From CAYLLD01 sp964425135 (GTDB lineage Bacteria; Pseudomonadota; Alphaproteobacteria; Rhodobacterales; Rhodobacteraceae): DNA of 64,000 nt. The translations under genes and the position numbers were made by a program. Below, one piece after another: positions 17,026 to 26,921 of this stretch (positions are counted from its first letter, which is position 1; every line of letters begins with the position of its first letter). The stretch spans positions 7,797 to 71,796 of the forward strand of contig CAYRKW010000008.1 in NCBI GenBank assembly GCA_964425135.1, in the 5' to 3' direction. The notes under the pieces were generated by a model, which was given only the letters and a program-made list of their open reading frames with translations, did not search any database and was not told the DNA's origin.

Positions 17026-18108
17026 CTATGCAGCCTCAAAAACATAACAGCGATCACGGCGCATACTCAGCCATAAGGGCGTTCCGACTTGCGGCAGAAA
17101 GACCGCCGGAACCGTCGCCGTCAGCTGCGTGCCGTCAATGTCCATCGCCACATCAACAAGGCTCTGGTTCCCGACAAACCGCGCCCGCGCAACCGTCCCG
17201 CGCGCTGGCACACCGTCCTTTTCCGTTGGCAAAGGCCCTTTGCCCTGTCGGTCGAAATCTAGCTTTAAATGCTGAGGTCGGATCACTATCTCGATCCGCG
17301 TCCCATCCGCAAAACCGGGCGCCAGAAATGCTCCAAACGGCGTGTCAACCTGTGCGCCCTTTACGCGCCCCGAAATCACGTTGATGTCCGAGAAAAATGA
17401 CGCCGCCTCGCGATCCACAGGTGTGTTGTAGATGTTGTAAGGCGCGCCCGATTGCACAATCTTCCCTCGCCGCATCAGTGCAATACTGTCGCCAACCCGC
17501 ATCGCCTCTTCAGGATCATGGGTCACCAGCAGAACGCTCGTCCCCTCTTCCTTCAACAGCGAAATCGTCTCTTCGCGGATACCGTCCCGCAACCGGTTAT
17601 CCAGCCCCGAGAACGGCTCATCCATCAAGATCGTCCGCGGCTTTGGCGCCAGCGCGCGCGCCAGCGCCACCCGCTGCGCCTCCCCGCCCGACAACTCATG
17701 CGGAAACTTGCGCGCATCCCCCGCAAGCCCTATCCGCTCCAAAAGTGCGCCGACTTGCGCCTTGTTCTTGCGAAACCCACCTGCAAGCCCGAACGCAACA
17801 TTCTGTCCGACGTTCAAATGCGGAAAAAGGGCGAAATCCTGAAACATCAGTCCAATCGCACGCGCCTCAGGCGGCAGATGCCGGTGCTCGTCCGAGATCA
17901 CCTCACCGTCTTGAATAACCCGCCCTCGGTTCTGCTGCTCAACTCCAGCGGCAATTCGCAAAGTTGTGGATTTCCCGCAGCCCGAATGACCCAGCAGGCA
18001 CACAATCTGACCCGCCCCAACCTCCAGCGACACGTCATCCACCACGCACCGCCCGTCGAAGGATTTGACAAGATTTTGAAGCGCCAGACGCGGCGATTGC
18101 TCGGACAC
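17026..18108 (-). CDS. ABC transporter ATP-binding protein, FbpC/PotA type
   Basis: Nucleotide-binding subunit of an importer of the iron(III)/polyamine/thiamine class. In the 360 residues are Walker A GHSGCGKST (near 39), Q-loop FQDFALFPH (near 89), signature LSGGEAQR (near 139), Walker B ILMDEPFSGLD (near 159), the H-loop THDPEEA and a C-terminal TOBE-like region (about 240-355). No permease or binding-protein gene is next to it, so its partners must be elsewhere. The substrate cannot be assigned. It lies between an SDR gene and the NTF2-like gene on the same strand. Confidence 0.88.
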   Translation of the reverse strand: MSEQSPRLALQNLVKSFDGRCVVDDVSLEVGAGQIVCLLGHSGCGKSTTLRIAAGVEQQNRGRVIQDGEVISDEHRHLPPEARAIGLMFQDFALFPHLNVGQNVAFGLAGGFRKNKAQVGALLERIGLAGDARKFPHELSGGEAQRVALARALAPKPRTILMDEPFSGLDNRLRDGIREETISLLKEEGTSVLLVTHDPEEAMRVGDSIALMRRGKIVQSGAPYNIYNTPVDREAASFFSDINVISGRVKGAQVDTPFGAFLAPGFADGTRIEIVIRPQHLKLDFDRQGKGPLPTEKDGVPARGTVARARFVGNQSLVDVAMDIDGTQLTATVPAVFLPQVGTPLWLSMRRDRCYVFEAA

Positions 18109-18175
18109 GAGGTCTTTACCCGATTAAATTCATCAAGTTTTCAGTTACCACCCGCAAAGCGCACTCGCAAGCGCC

Positions 18176-18955
18176 TCACATCGTCGCGTTCATCGACCCG
18201 CCATCCAGAAGAATATTCTGCCCGATCATATAACCCGCAAACTGACTGCACATAAACGCACAGGTCGCGCCGAACTCTTCAGCCGTCCCATAGCGCTGCG
18301 CCGGAATCGTTGCCGCCCGGTTGGCCTTCGCCTCTTCAATCGAAATGCCTTGTTGCTTGGAAACACCTGTATCGAGCGATACGGCACGGTCCGTGGCATG
18401 AATACCCGGCAGCAAGTTGTTGATCACCACACCTGACGGCGCAACCTGACGCGCCGTGCCCGCAACATATCCCGTCAAACCCGCGCGCGCTGCATTCGAC
18501 AGCCCCAAAACCGCAATCGGCGATTTGACCGATTGCGAGGTGATGTTGACCACACGGCCCCAGCCACGCTCCATCATCCCCGGCAGACAACGCTTCATCA
18601 TATCAATCGGTGTCAGCATATTGGCATCGAGCGCCGCGATAAAATCATCCCGCTCCCAATCGGACCACATACCAGGCGGCGGACCACCTGCATTGTTCAC
18701 CAGAATATCCGGCGATGCACAGGCCGCCAAAACCGCGTCGCGCCCCGCATCTGTTGTGATATCACAGGCCACCGCTGTGACCTCCACCCCATGCGCCGCG
18801 CGGATCTCTTCAGCGGTTTGCTCAAGCGTTTCAGCCGTGCGCGCATTGATCACCAGATCCACACCCGCCTGCGCCAAAGCCTCCGCACAACCGCGCCCCA
18901 GCCCTTTGGACGCTGCGCACACAATTGCCGTCTTCCCTTTGATCCCCAGATCCAT
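18176..18955 (-). CDS. SDR-family oxidoreductase
   Basis: Short-chain dehydrogenase/reductase, 259 residues, resembling 3-oxoacyl reductase-like SDRs. The cofactor motif is slightly altered (CAASKGLGRG instead of TGxxxGIG), NNAGG is near 89 and a catalytic Ser sits in NITSQSVKSP. The usual YxxxK is not obvious: the region after that Ser reads LGLSNAARAGLTGY, so Asn-Ala-Ala-Arg replaces the YSASKAA pattern. It may be an atypical or FabI-like variant. The start at 18955 has GGAGG before it. The C-terminus GQNILLDGGSMNATM is typical. Confidence 0.8.
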   Translation of the reverse strand: MDLGIKGKTAIVCAASKGLGRGCAEALAQAGVDLVINARTAETLEQTAEEIRAAHGVEVTAVACDITTDAGRDAVLAACASPDILVNNAGGPPPGMWSDWERDDFIAALDANMLTPIDMMKRCLPGMMERGWGRVVNITSQSVKSPIAVLGLSNAARAGLTGYVAGTARQVAPSGVVINNLLPGIHATDRAVSLDTGVSKQQGISIEEAKANRAATIPAQRYGTAEEFGATCAFMCSQFAGYMIGQNILLDGGSMNATM

Positions 18956-19018
18956 AACCGCCTCCAGCTTGAACAAGTTTCGAACCATTTGCCGCCTGCA
19001 ATCACAGGAGTCCAGCGC

Positions 19019-19390
19019 TCAGCCCTTCTCTTTGTACCCCTCGGGCGGGAAAATACTCAGCGGCGCCTGCTCGTAATACCGCCGCTCCACCGCGCCCGAC
19101 ATGATCCCATACATATAGATCGCCAGCACCTGATTGATCCGCTTTTGATACCCCGGCCCCATCCGGCGATACCACTTGGCCACCGCCTCATCGAGATTGA
19201 GCGTCACACGCGCAGACCGCGGCGCAACCGGATCATAATCATCCATCCCGTGCCAATCCTCTGGAATAGAAAGCGTGAACCAATGCTGATGCATCGCGTC
19301 CTGCAACTCTTTCATCTGCGCGACCATCTCAAGGTAATACTTGGTTTCCGTGGTCGTCGGCTTGCGCCCGTCCGGTTTCTCGAAACTCAT
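19019..19390 (-). CDS. BrnA-type antitoxin-like protein (DUF4415)
   Basis: 123-residue protein whose centre (about 67-100: VTLNLDEAVAKWYRRMG then YQKRINQVL) matches the ribbon-helix-helix-like DUF4415 domain of BrnA antitoxins, which bind their own promoter and the BrnT toxin. A conserved-looking N-terminal extension (TTTETKYYLEMVAQMKELQ) makes it longer than typical BrnA. No BrnT gene is adjacent: upstream is divergent prfC and downstream an SDR. It is more likely a DNA-binding regulator derived from the family than half of an active toxin-antitoxin pair. Confidence 0.72.
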   Translation of the reverse strand: MSFEKPDGRKPTTTETKYYLEMVAQMKELQDAMHQHWFTLSIPEDWHGMDDYDPVAPRSARVTLNLDEAVAKWYRRMGPGYQKRINQVLAIYMYGIMSGAVERRYYEQAPLSIFPPEGYKEKG

Positions 19391-19481
19391 AAGTGATCCA
19401 AAATGTCTGAAGAAAGAGAGCCATTTTCGGTAACACAGATGAATATACCTTTAAGCCCACAGTGCGCCGAGCGCATATGCT

Positions 19482-19511
19482 TTGTGCATAGATTGTGCAT
19501 GGGTTGTGCAT
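19482..19511. repeat. three TTGTGCAT direct repeats at 11-bp steps
   Basis: TTGTGCAT occurs at 19482-19489, 19493-19500 and 19504-19511, each 11 bases from the last, about one helical turn. They lie between the BrnA-like gene and prfC, 28 bases before the prfC ATG. Helically phased direct repeats next to a ribbon-helix-helix gene suggest an operator for that protein or for an unknown regulator of prfC. Confidence 0.5.
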
Positions 19512-19539
19512 GCCCATTTGCCCCCGTATATCGCCCCCC

Positions 19540-21150
19540 ATGTTGGACAGAGATCACAATTCCCCGCAGCTTCCCGCGCAAATTGCGCGCCGTCGCACCT
19601 TTGCGATCATCTCGCACCCGGATGCGGGCAAAACCACTCTGACAGAAAAGTTTTTGCTCTATGGTGGCGCGATCCAGTTGGCTGGCCAAGTGCGCGCCAA
19701 GGGCGAAGCACGGCGCACGCGGTCGGACTTTATGCAGATGGAAAAAGATCGCGGCATTTCAGTCTCTGCCTCTGCAATGTCGTTTGAATTCAATGAGTTC
19801 TGGTTCAATCTTGTCGACACGCCGGGCCACTCGGACTTCTCCGAAGACACGTATCGGACGCTCACGGCTGTGGACGCAGCGGTCATGGTCATTGACGGCG
19901 CCAAGGGTGTAGAGAGCCAGACCCGCAAGCTCTTTGAGGTTTGCCGTTTGCGCGACATGCCGGTCCTGACCTTTTGTAACAAAATGGACCGTGAAAGCCG
20001 CGATACCTTTGAAATTATTGACGAAATTCAGGAAAACCTCGCAATTGACGTAACGCCTGCCAGTTGGCCCATCGGCGTCGGACGCGAGTTTCTGGGCTGC
20101 TACGACATGATCAACGACCGGTTAGAGCTGATGGACCGCTCCGACCGCAATGTCCGCGCTGAGAGCATCGAAATTAACGGTTTGGACGACCCCAAACTCG
20201 CCGATCACATCCCCGAAACCTTGCTCGCGCAACTGCGCGAAGAGGTTGAGATGGCCCGCGAACTACTGCCGACGTTCGAGCGCCAAGCCTTCCTTGATGG
20301 CACACTCACCCCGATCTGGTTCGGTTCGGCCATCAACTCCTTTGGTGTGCAGGAACTGATGAGCGGGATTGGTGATTTCGGCCCTGAGCCGCAGGTGCAA
20401 CCGGCAGAGCCGCGCCAGATTTCTCCAGATGAAACAAAGGTTTCCGGCTTTGTCTTCAAAGTTCAGGCCAATATGGATCCAAAGCACCGCGACCGCGTTG
20501 CTTTCGTGCGTCTGTGCTCCGGTCACTTCAAACGCGGCATGAAACTGACCCATGTACGTTCGAACAAACCCATGGCAATCTCCAACCCGATGATGTTTCT
20601 GGCCTCCGACCGCGAGTTGGCCGAAGAGGCATGGGCCGGCGATATCATCGGAATCCCCAACCACGGCCAGTTGCGCATCGGCGACGCACTGACTGAAGGG
20701 GAAAAATTAAGGTTTACGGGTATACCCTCCTTCGCACCCGAACTCCTGCAATCGGTGCGCGCCGCCGACCCGCTCAAGGCCAAGCATCTGGACAAAGCAC
20801 TGATGCAATTTGCTGAAGAAGGTGCCGCCAAGATCTTCAAACCCGTCATCGGCTCGGGCGCAATCGTCGGTGTGGTGGGATCGCTGCAATTTGAGGTTCT
20901 GGCTAGCCGGATCGAGCTCGAATACGGGCTTCCGGTCCGATTTGAGGCCACACAGTTCACCAGCGCACGCTGGCTAAGCGGACCACGCAACACTGTGGAA
21001 GATTTTGTTAACAAAAACAAAGGCCATATGGCCGTGGACCATGATGGTGACCATGTCTACATGACCCGTCTGGCATGGGATATTGAGCGTGTCGAGCGCG
21101 ATTTTCCCGACCTGAAATTAACCGCTACCAAAGAAATGCAGGTCGAATAA
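19540..21150 (+). CDS. prfC: peptide chain release factor 3
   Basis: Translational GTPase that recycles RF1 and RF2 from the ribosome after termination. The 536-residue protein has the G1 loop SHPDAGKTTL near 26, DTPGH near 91, NKMD near 146, an EF-Tu-like domain 2 (about 290-390) and the RF3 C-terminal domain, where SARWLSGP is visible. I start at the ATG at 19540, giving MLDRDHNSPQLP, since the extra 15 codons upstream run through the TTGTGCAT repeats and have no family counterpart. It converges on the small membrane-protein gene, with only three bases between the stops. Confidence 0.95.
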   Translation: MLDRDHNSPQLPAQIARRRTFAIISHPDAGKTTLTEKFLLYGGAIQLAGQVRAKGEARRTRSDFMQMEKDRGISVSASAMSFEFNEFWFNLVDTPGHSDFSEDTYRTLTAVDAAVMVIDGAKGVESQTRKLFEVCRLRDMPVLTFCNKMDRESRDTFEIIDEIQENLAIDVTPASWPIGVGREFLGCYDMINDRLELMDRSDRNVRAESIEINGLDDPKLADHIPETLLAQLREEVEMARELLPTFERQAFLDGTLTPIWFGSAINSFGVQELMSGIGDFGPEPQVQPAEPRQISPDETKVSGFVFKVQANMDPKHRDRVAFVRLCSGHFKRGMKLTHVRSNKPMAISNPMMFLASDRELAEEAWAGDIIGIPNHGQLRIGDALTEGEKLRFTGIPSFAPELLQSVRAADPLKAKHLDKALMQFAEEGAAKIFKPVIGSGAIVGVVGSLQFEVLASRIELEYGLPVRFEATQFTSARWLSGPRNTVEDFVNKNKGHMAVDHDGDHVYMTRLAWDIERVERDFPDLKLTATKEMQVE

Positions 21151-21153
21151 ACG

Positions 21154-21489
21154 CTACTTCGTCTCCCACCCCACAACCTCACCATTCTCCAGATAAACCC
21201 TTGTGCCAAAACGGTTTTTACCCGTCTGATCGAACTTCATCTCGCGCTTGGTCTTGGTCTTCATCACCCGCTCGTCCATATCCGCAGGCTCGCCCCAGGC
21301 CGCAATCACCATCTCAGCGCTCATACCTTGGGCAATCCGCCCTTCCATGATCACCTGTACCATTTCCGTATCACCAAACCGCCGCATCAACGCGGCCCGC
21401 TTGAGTTTGCGCCAGCCAACGCGCGCCAGTAAAAAGATAATGAATCCAACGACAAAAAGCCCAATTGCCGCCCAGAGATAATCGCGCAT
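21154..21489 (-). CDS. small membrane-anchored protein of unknown function
   Basis: 111 residues with one N-terminal membrane helix (LWAAIGLFVVGFIIFLLARV) followed by a basic stretch and a soluble domain of about 70 residues. The domain contains IAQGMSAEMVIAAWGEPADMDER, a pattern like the BamE/SmpA-type beta-alpha fold (G-M-S then WGEP), and ends in VYLENGEVVGWETK. The ATG overlaps the stop of the ferredoxin-NADP reductase gene (TGATG), so the two are coupled. I infer a membrane-tethered fold relative of BamE; the function is unknown. Confidence 0.7.
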   Translation of the reverse strand: MRDYLWAAIGLFVVGFIIFLLARVGWRKLKRAALMRRFGDTEMVQVIMEGRIAQGMSAEMVIAAWGEPADMDERVMKTKTKREMKFDQTGKNRFGTRVYLENGEVVGWETK

Positions 21490-22295
21490 CAATCCACAAA
21501 CGCCTTCTCGATCACAAAGGCGCCCGGCGCCGAATTGGCACCCTCATCCATGCCCGCTGCTTCACACATCGCCTTATGATCCTCCAGCATCCCCATCGAT
21601 CCGCAAATCATCACGCGGTCCGTCTCAGGATCAAGCGCAGCCCCGGTCGCGTCCGCAAACCGACCATCGCGCAGCCAGTCCGTCATCCGCCCCATCGCCC
21701 CGCTCGTCTCCCGCGTGGTCGTCGCAAGATGTTTCAACCGCCCGCCGACCACTTCGCTGAGCAGTTCATCCTCGTTGCATTGGCGCACGATCTCGTACCC
21801 GTAGTCCAGCTCCGCCACATCTCGGCACGTATGCGTTACAATCACCTCTTCGAATTTATCATAGGTCTCGGGATCACGGATCACGCTGGCAAAGGGCGCA
21901 AATCCGGTGCCAGTTGCAAATAAAATCAATCGCTTACCGGGCAAAAGCGCATCATGAACCAACGTGCCCACAGGCTTTGGACGCATGACGATCTGATCCC
22001 CCACAGCAAGTTTTTGCAGCTGCGATGTCAACGGCCCGTCCTCAACCTTGATCGAGTAAAATTCTAGCGTGTCGTCCCAGTTTGGCGAAGCAATGGAATA
22101 GGCACGCACCAGCGGCTTGCCGTCCACCATCAGCCCGATCATCACAAACTCACCGGACCGGAACCGAAAGCTCTCAGGACGCGAACAGGTGAAGGAAAAT
22201 GTCCGATCCGTCCAATGTCGCACCGTCAACACATTAAGCGCCGCAAAACCCTTTGGTAATGTCTCAATTTTCCCAAGCATCGCAGCACCTGTCAT
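21489..22295 (-). CDS. fpr: ferredoxin--NADP reductase
   Basis: FAD enzyme moving electrons between NADPH and ferredoxin or flavodoxin. The 268 residues contain the FAD-binding motif RAYSIASP near 64, the NADP phosphate region GTGFAPFASVIRDP near 125 and CGSMGM near 230. The C-terminus ends in FVIEKAFVD, matching bacterial subclass I FNRs that end in an aliphatic/aromatic tail. The start could be the ATG at 22295 or one five codons later. Its stop overlaps the downstream small membrane-protein gene. It is divergent from the DEAD-box helicase. Confidence 0.92.
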   Translation of the reverse strand: MTGAAMLGKIETLPKGFAALNVLTVRHWTDRTFSFTCSRPESFRFRSGEFVMIGLMVDGKPLVRAYSIASPNWDDTLEFYSIKVEDGPLTSQLQKLAVGDQIVMRPKPVGTLVHDALLPGKRLILFATGTGFAPFASVIRDPETYDKFEEVIVTHTCRDVAELDYGYEIVRQCNEDELLSEVVGGRLKHLATTTRETSGAMGRMTDWLRDGRFADATGAALDPETDRVMICGSMGMLEDHKAMCEAAGMDEGANSAPGAFVIEKAFVD

Positions 22296-22477
22296 CGTCT
22301 TAAGCCTCGCGCCCTACCCTATAGCCAAGGAAGGCTCGGGATGGCAGCAAAAAACCCACATGTGGCGAAATGACGTTGCATTTGGGTGAATTTCGCTAAG
22401 CGATTGACCATATGCGCTTTTTCTGGTTAGGACATCATTATTGAAAGTCTTCAATACGGGAGACCACGCCGCGCGAG

Positions 22478-22503
22478 AATGCGGCGACCTGTAACGCCGC
22501 ATT
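22478..22503 (+). promoter_or_regulatory. leader hairpin upstream of the DEAD-box helicase
   Basis: A perfect 9-bp hairpin, arms AATGCGGCG and CGCCGCATT with loop ACCTGTAA, ends 11 bases before the helicase ATG and so partly occludes the initiation region. A GC-rich CCACGCCGCGCG precedes it. RNA helicase genes commonly have structured, cold- or helicase-responsive leaders, so this could be an autoregulatory or thermosensitive element. No biochemical evidence is available here. Confidence 0.5.
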
Positions 22504-22514
22504 AAGAGCAAAGA

Positions 22515-23963
<1,449 letters not shown>

Positions 23964-24052
23964 TTTCCGAATTTTGAGAGCCAAGCTGCCTTGAACTTTG
24001 CCCAACTTGACCCATTTGGTCAGAAATAAACCCACATAACAGGAGCCCTTTG

Positions 24053-25249
24053 ATGCTATTGCGATCTTTCGACAAATTTTTCACAAAAGATGCCGCCGGT
24101 GGTCTTTTGCTGATGCTGTCCGCGATAGCTGCCATTTTGGTGGTGAACTCGGGCTTTGGCGCGCAGTATAATTCCATCCTGAACTCCGAATTTTCCATCA
24201 CGATCAATGGTGAAGGTCTGACCAAGCCTTTGATTTTGTGGATCAATGACGGTCTAATGGCGATCTTTTTCTTTCTGATCGGCTTGGAACTCAAGCATGA
24301 GATCATGGAAGGGAAACTCAAGAACCCGCGCGACATCATCCTGCCCGGCCTTGCGGCCGTTGGTGGTATGGCGATCCCTGCGGCGGTTTATGCCCTTATT
24401 AACATGAATGACCCGACCACGTTGCGCGGTTGGGCAATCCCGGCGGCAACCGATATTGCCTTTGCGCTCGGCGTGCTGGCACTTCTGGGCAACCGCTGTC
24501 ATCCATCGCTCAAAGTGTTTCTCCTCACACTCGCCATTCTCGACGACATGGGGGCGATCATCGTCATTGCGCTTTTCTACACAGAGCAGCTTAAGACAAA
24601 CTATCTCCTCTACGCTCTCATCCCGCTGGCAGCCCTTTTTGTGCTCAATATTCGCGGCACGCACCGGCTTGCTCCTGCGCTCCTGTTGACCGTCATCCTC
24701 TGGGTTTTGGTTCTGAAATCCGGTGTCCATGCGACGCTCGCAGGCGTGGTCGCGGCCTTCCTGATCCCCATCAAAGACAGATGGGGCAAGTCGCCGCTGC
24801 ACAGTCTGGAAAACGGCCTGGCACCTTATGTGCTCTTCCTGATCGTTCCGATCTTCGCCTTTGCCAACGCAGGCGTCTCCTTTGAGGGAATGAGCCTTGC
24901 CAGCCTGACCGCGCCCATCCCGTTGGGCATTGCGCTGGGACTAATCATCGGCAAGCAAATCGGCATTTTCGGCGCCACATGGCTCACCGTCAAAAGTGGT
25001 TTGGCACGCCTGCCACATGGTATGGGCTGGGCACAGGTCTACGGAATTTCCTGCCTTGCAGGGATCGGCTTTACCATGTCGCTCTTTATCGGTGGGCTAA
25101 GTTTTGACAGCCCTCTCATGCTTGATGGTGTGCGTCTGGGCGTTCTTGTTGGCTCTGCCGTATCCGCTGTGATCGGGTTCACGGTCCTCTTCCTTTTCGC
25201 TAAAAATGCGGAAGACGCACAAGACGCCGAGCCTGTTCCGGCGCAGTAA
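24053..25249 (+). CDS. nhaA: Na+/H+ antiporter NhaA
   Basis: Inner-membrane antiporter exchanging external protons for internal sodium. The 398 residues form about twelve membrane segments. The ion-binding pair Asp164-Asp165 in LAILDDMGAIIVIA corresponds to E. coli Asp163-Asp164, and TDIAFALGVLALLG precedes it. The ATG at 24053 is chosen over a TTG one codon earlier because AGGAG sits seven bases upstream. It follows the helicase by 89 bases and converges on the RNase J gene. A sodium antiporter fits a marine lifestyle. Confidence 0.96.
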   Translation: MLLRSFDKFFTKDAAGGLLLMLSAIAAILVVNSGFGAQYNSILNSEFSITINGEGLTKPLILWINDGLMAIFFFLIGLELKHEIMEGKLKNPRDIILPGLAAVGGMAIPAAVYALINMNDPTTLRGWAIPAATDIAFALGVLALLGNRCHPSLKVFLLTLAILDDMGAIIVIALFYTEQLKTNYLLYALIPLAALFVLNIRGTHRLAPALLLTVILWVLVLKSGVHATLAGVVAAFLIPIKDRWGKSPLHSLENGLAPYVLFLIVPIFAFANAGVSFEGMSLASLTAPIPLGIALGLIIGKQIGIFGATWLTVKSGLARLPHGMGWAQVYGISCLAGIGFTMSLFIGGLSFDSPLMLDGVRLGVLVGSAVSAVIGFTVLFLFAKNAEDAQDAEPVPAQ

Positions 25250-25256
25250 GCCCGGA

Positions 25257-26921
25257 TCAGGCCAGACGGTTCACCAGAACGCTTGTGACCGGTTTTTTGC
25301 CGATGGCTGACTTGCAGACGCGACTGACAGTGCGACTGACAAGCTCCTCTACACTATCGTCATCGGCAAAAACCGACCGTTTGGCGGCGGTGATCTCGCG
25401 CTCGATGGCTGTCTCCAGCAGCTCTTCAATATCGCTGTCCTCGGGGTCCGGCAGACCGTTTGCAATCACCCAAACACCGTCAAGCGGTTGGCCATCCTCC
25501 TCAATCACCAACGAGACCGCCACATGCCCGCGCTGGGACATGTGTATACGCGCGCGCACAATTCCGTCCTGTGCCCCAATCACAGCAGTTCCATCGAGAT
25601 AAAACCGCCCCGTCTCAACCTCATCGACCTCAGCACCCTGCGCATCGCCCGATAACACGACCATCCGCCCGTTCGGCGCGATAACTGCACGCCGCCCCGC
25701 AGCCTCCGCCAGTTCCGCATGTTCGCGCAGATGCCGGTATTCACCATGCATCGGCACGACAATCTGTGGATCAAACAACTCATGCACGCGCTGTAAATCC
25801 GGCCGGTTGGCATGGCCCGAGACGTGATACCGCGCATCTTCCGAAACGACAGTCACACCCATTTCCGCAAAATTATTGATGATCCGCGCAATCGAAACCT
25901 CATTGCCCGGAATGGTCTTGGAGGAAAACAGAAACGTATCCCCCGGCTGCATTTCAAACCCGTGATACCTGCCCCGCGACAATTGTGCAGAGGCTGCGCG
26001 ATATTCGCCCTGACTGCCCGTCGAAAGCAGGAAAAGATGCTCGCGCGGTACAGCTTTCGCCTCCTCAATCGAGAGCGTATCTGGAAAGTCCTCCAGCACA
26101 TCCGCCGCCCGCGCAAAGCCAAGCATCCGGTTCATGGCTCGACCCAAAAGGACAACCGCGCGCCCCGAAGCTGACGCCGCTTTGGCAAGTGTGCGAACCC
26201 GCGCCACATTGGACGCAAAGGTCGTAGCAACCACCATGCCAGATGCATCCTTAACAAGTGCCGTAATCTCATCAACGATATCCGCCTCCGACCGGCCCGG
26301 TTCCGCTGAGAACACATTCGTGCTGTCGCACACCAGCGCCAAAATCCCGTCCTTGGCCAGCGCCTTCATCGCATCGGGATCGAAAGCCTCGCCCAATTGC
26401 GGATTGGGATCGAGTTTCAGATCGCCCGTGTGAATGACCCTGCCCGCAGGCGTGTCGATCACGAGACCAGACGCCTCCGGGATCGAATGCGAGACCGGCA
26501 TGAAACCGACCTTGAAGGGACCAAGTTCCACCTGTTCCGGCATGGCCAGCATGGTGTTGATGTTATCCTCGCCCAGACCAACCCGATCCAGTTTGTCGCG
26601 CACAACTTGCGACGTGAACTCCCGCGCATAAATCGGCGCTTCCAGCTCGTGCCAGATAAACCCGACCGCGCCCACATGATCCTCATGCGCGTGCGTGATG
26701 AATATCCCCTCAAGCGCATCGCGCCGCTCGCGAATGAAGGACGGGTCAGCGCAAATCAGGTCAACACCGGGCGAGCTTTCAGGGTTCGGAAATGTCACTC
26801 CGACATCCGCCAAAATCCACCGCTCCCGCCCCGGCGCACCATACCCATAGGCATACATGTTCATGCCAATCTCGCCCGCGCCGCCCAAAGCCACGTAGAC
26901 CAAACGATCATTCGAACTCAT
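25257..26921 (-). CDS. rnj: ribonuclease J
   Basis: Metallo-beta-lactamase/beta-CASP exo- and endoribonuclease for mRNA decay and rRNA maturation. The 554 residues show the zinc motif THAHEDH (His77, His79, Asp81, His82), VIHTGDLKLDP near 165, the beta-CASP region with LLSTGSQGE near 300 and HVSGHANRPDL near 370, and the RNase J C-terminal domain (about 455-554). It overlaps coaX by four bases and is the last gene of the nuo-birA-coaX-rnj series. Many alphaproteobacteria carry RNase J beside RNase E. Confidence 0.95.
   Translation of the reverse strand: MSSNDRLVYVALGGAGEIGMNMYAYGYGAPGRERWILADVGVTFPNPESSPGVDLICADPSFIRERRDALEGIFITHAHEDHVGAVGFIWHELEAPIYAREFTSQVVRDKLDRVGLGEDNINTMLAMPEQVELGPFKVGFMPVSHSIPEASGLVIDTPAGRVIHTGDLKLDPNPQLGEAFDPDAMKALAKDGILALVCDSTNVFSAEPGRSEADIVDEITALVKDASGMVVATTFASNVARVRTLAKAASASGRAVVLLGRAMNRMLGFARAADVLEDFPDTLSIEEAKAVPREHLFLLSTGSQGEYRAASAQLSRGRYHGFEMQPGDTFLFSSKTIPGNEVSIARIINNFAEMGVTVVSEDARYHVSGHANRPDLQRVHELFDPQIVVPMHGEYRHLREHAELAEAAGRRAVIAPNGRMVVLSGDAQGAEVDEVETGRFYLDGTAVIGAQDGIVRARIHMSQRGHVAVSLVIEEDGQPLDGVWVIANGLPDPEDSDIEELLETAIEREITAAKRSVFADDDSVEELVSRTVSRVCKSAIGKKPVTSVLVNRLA

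Noticed and set aside
19019..19390. Active BrnT/BrnA toxin-antitoxin module
   Set aside because: Only the antitoxin-like gene is present; neither neighbour resembles the BrnT RNase.
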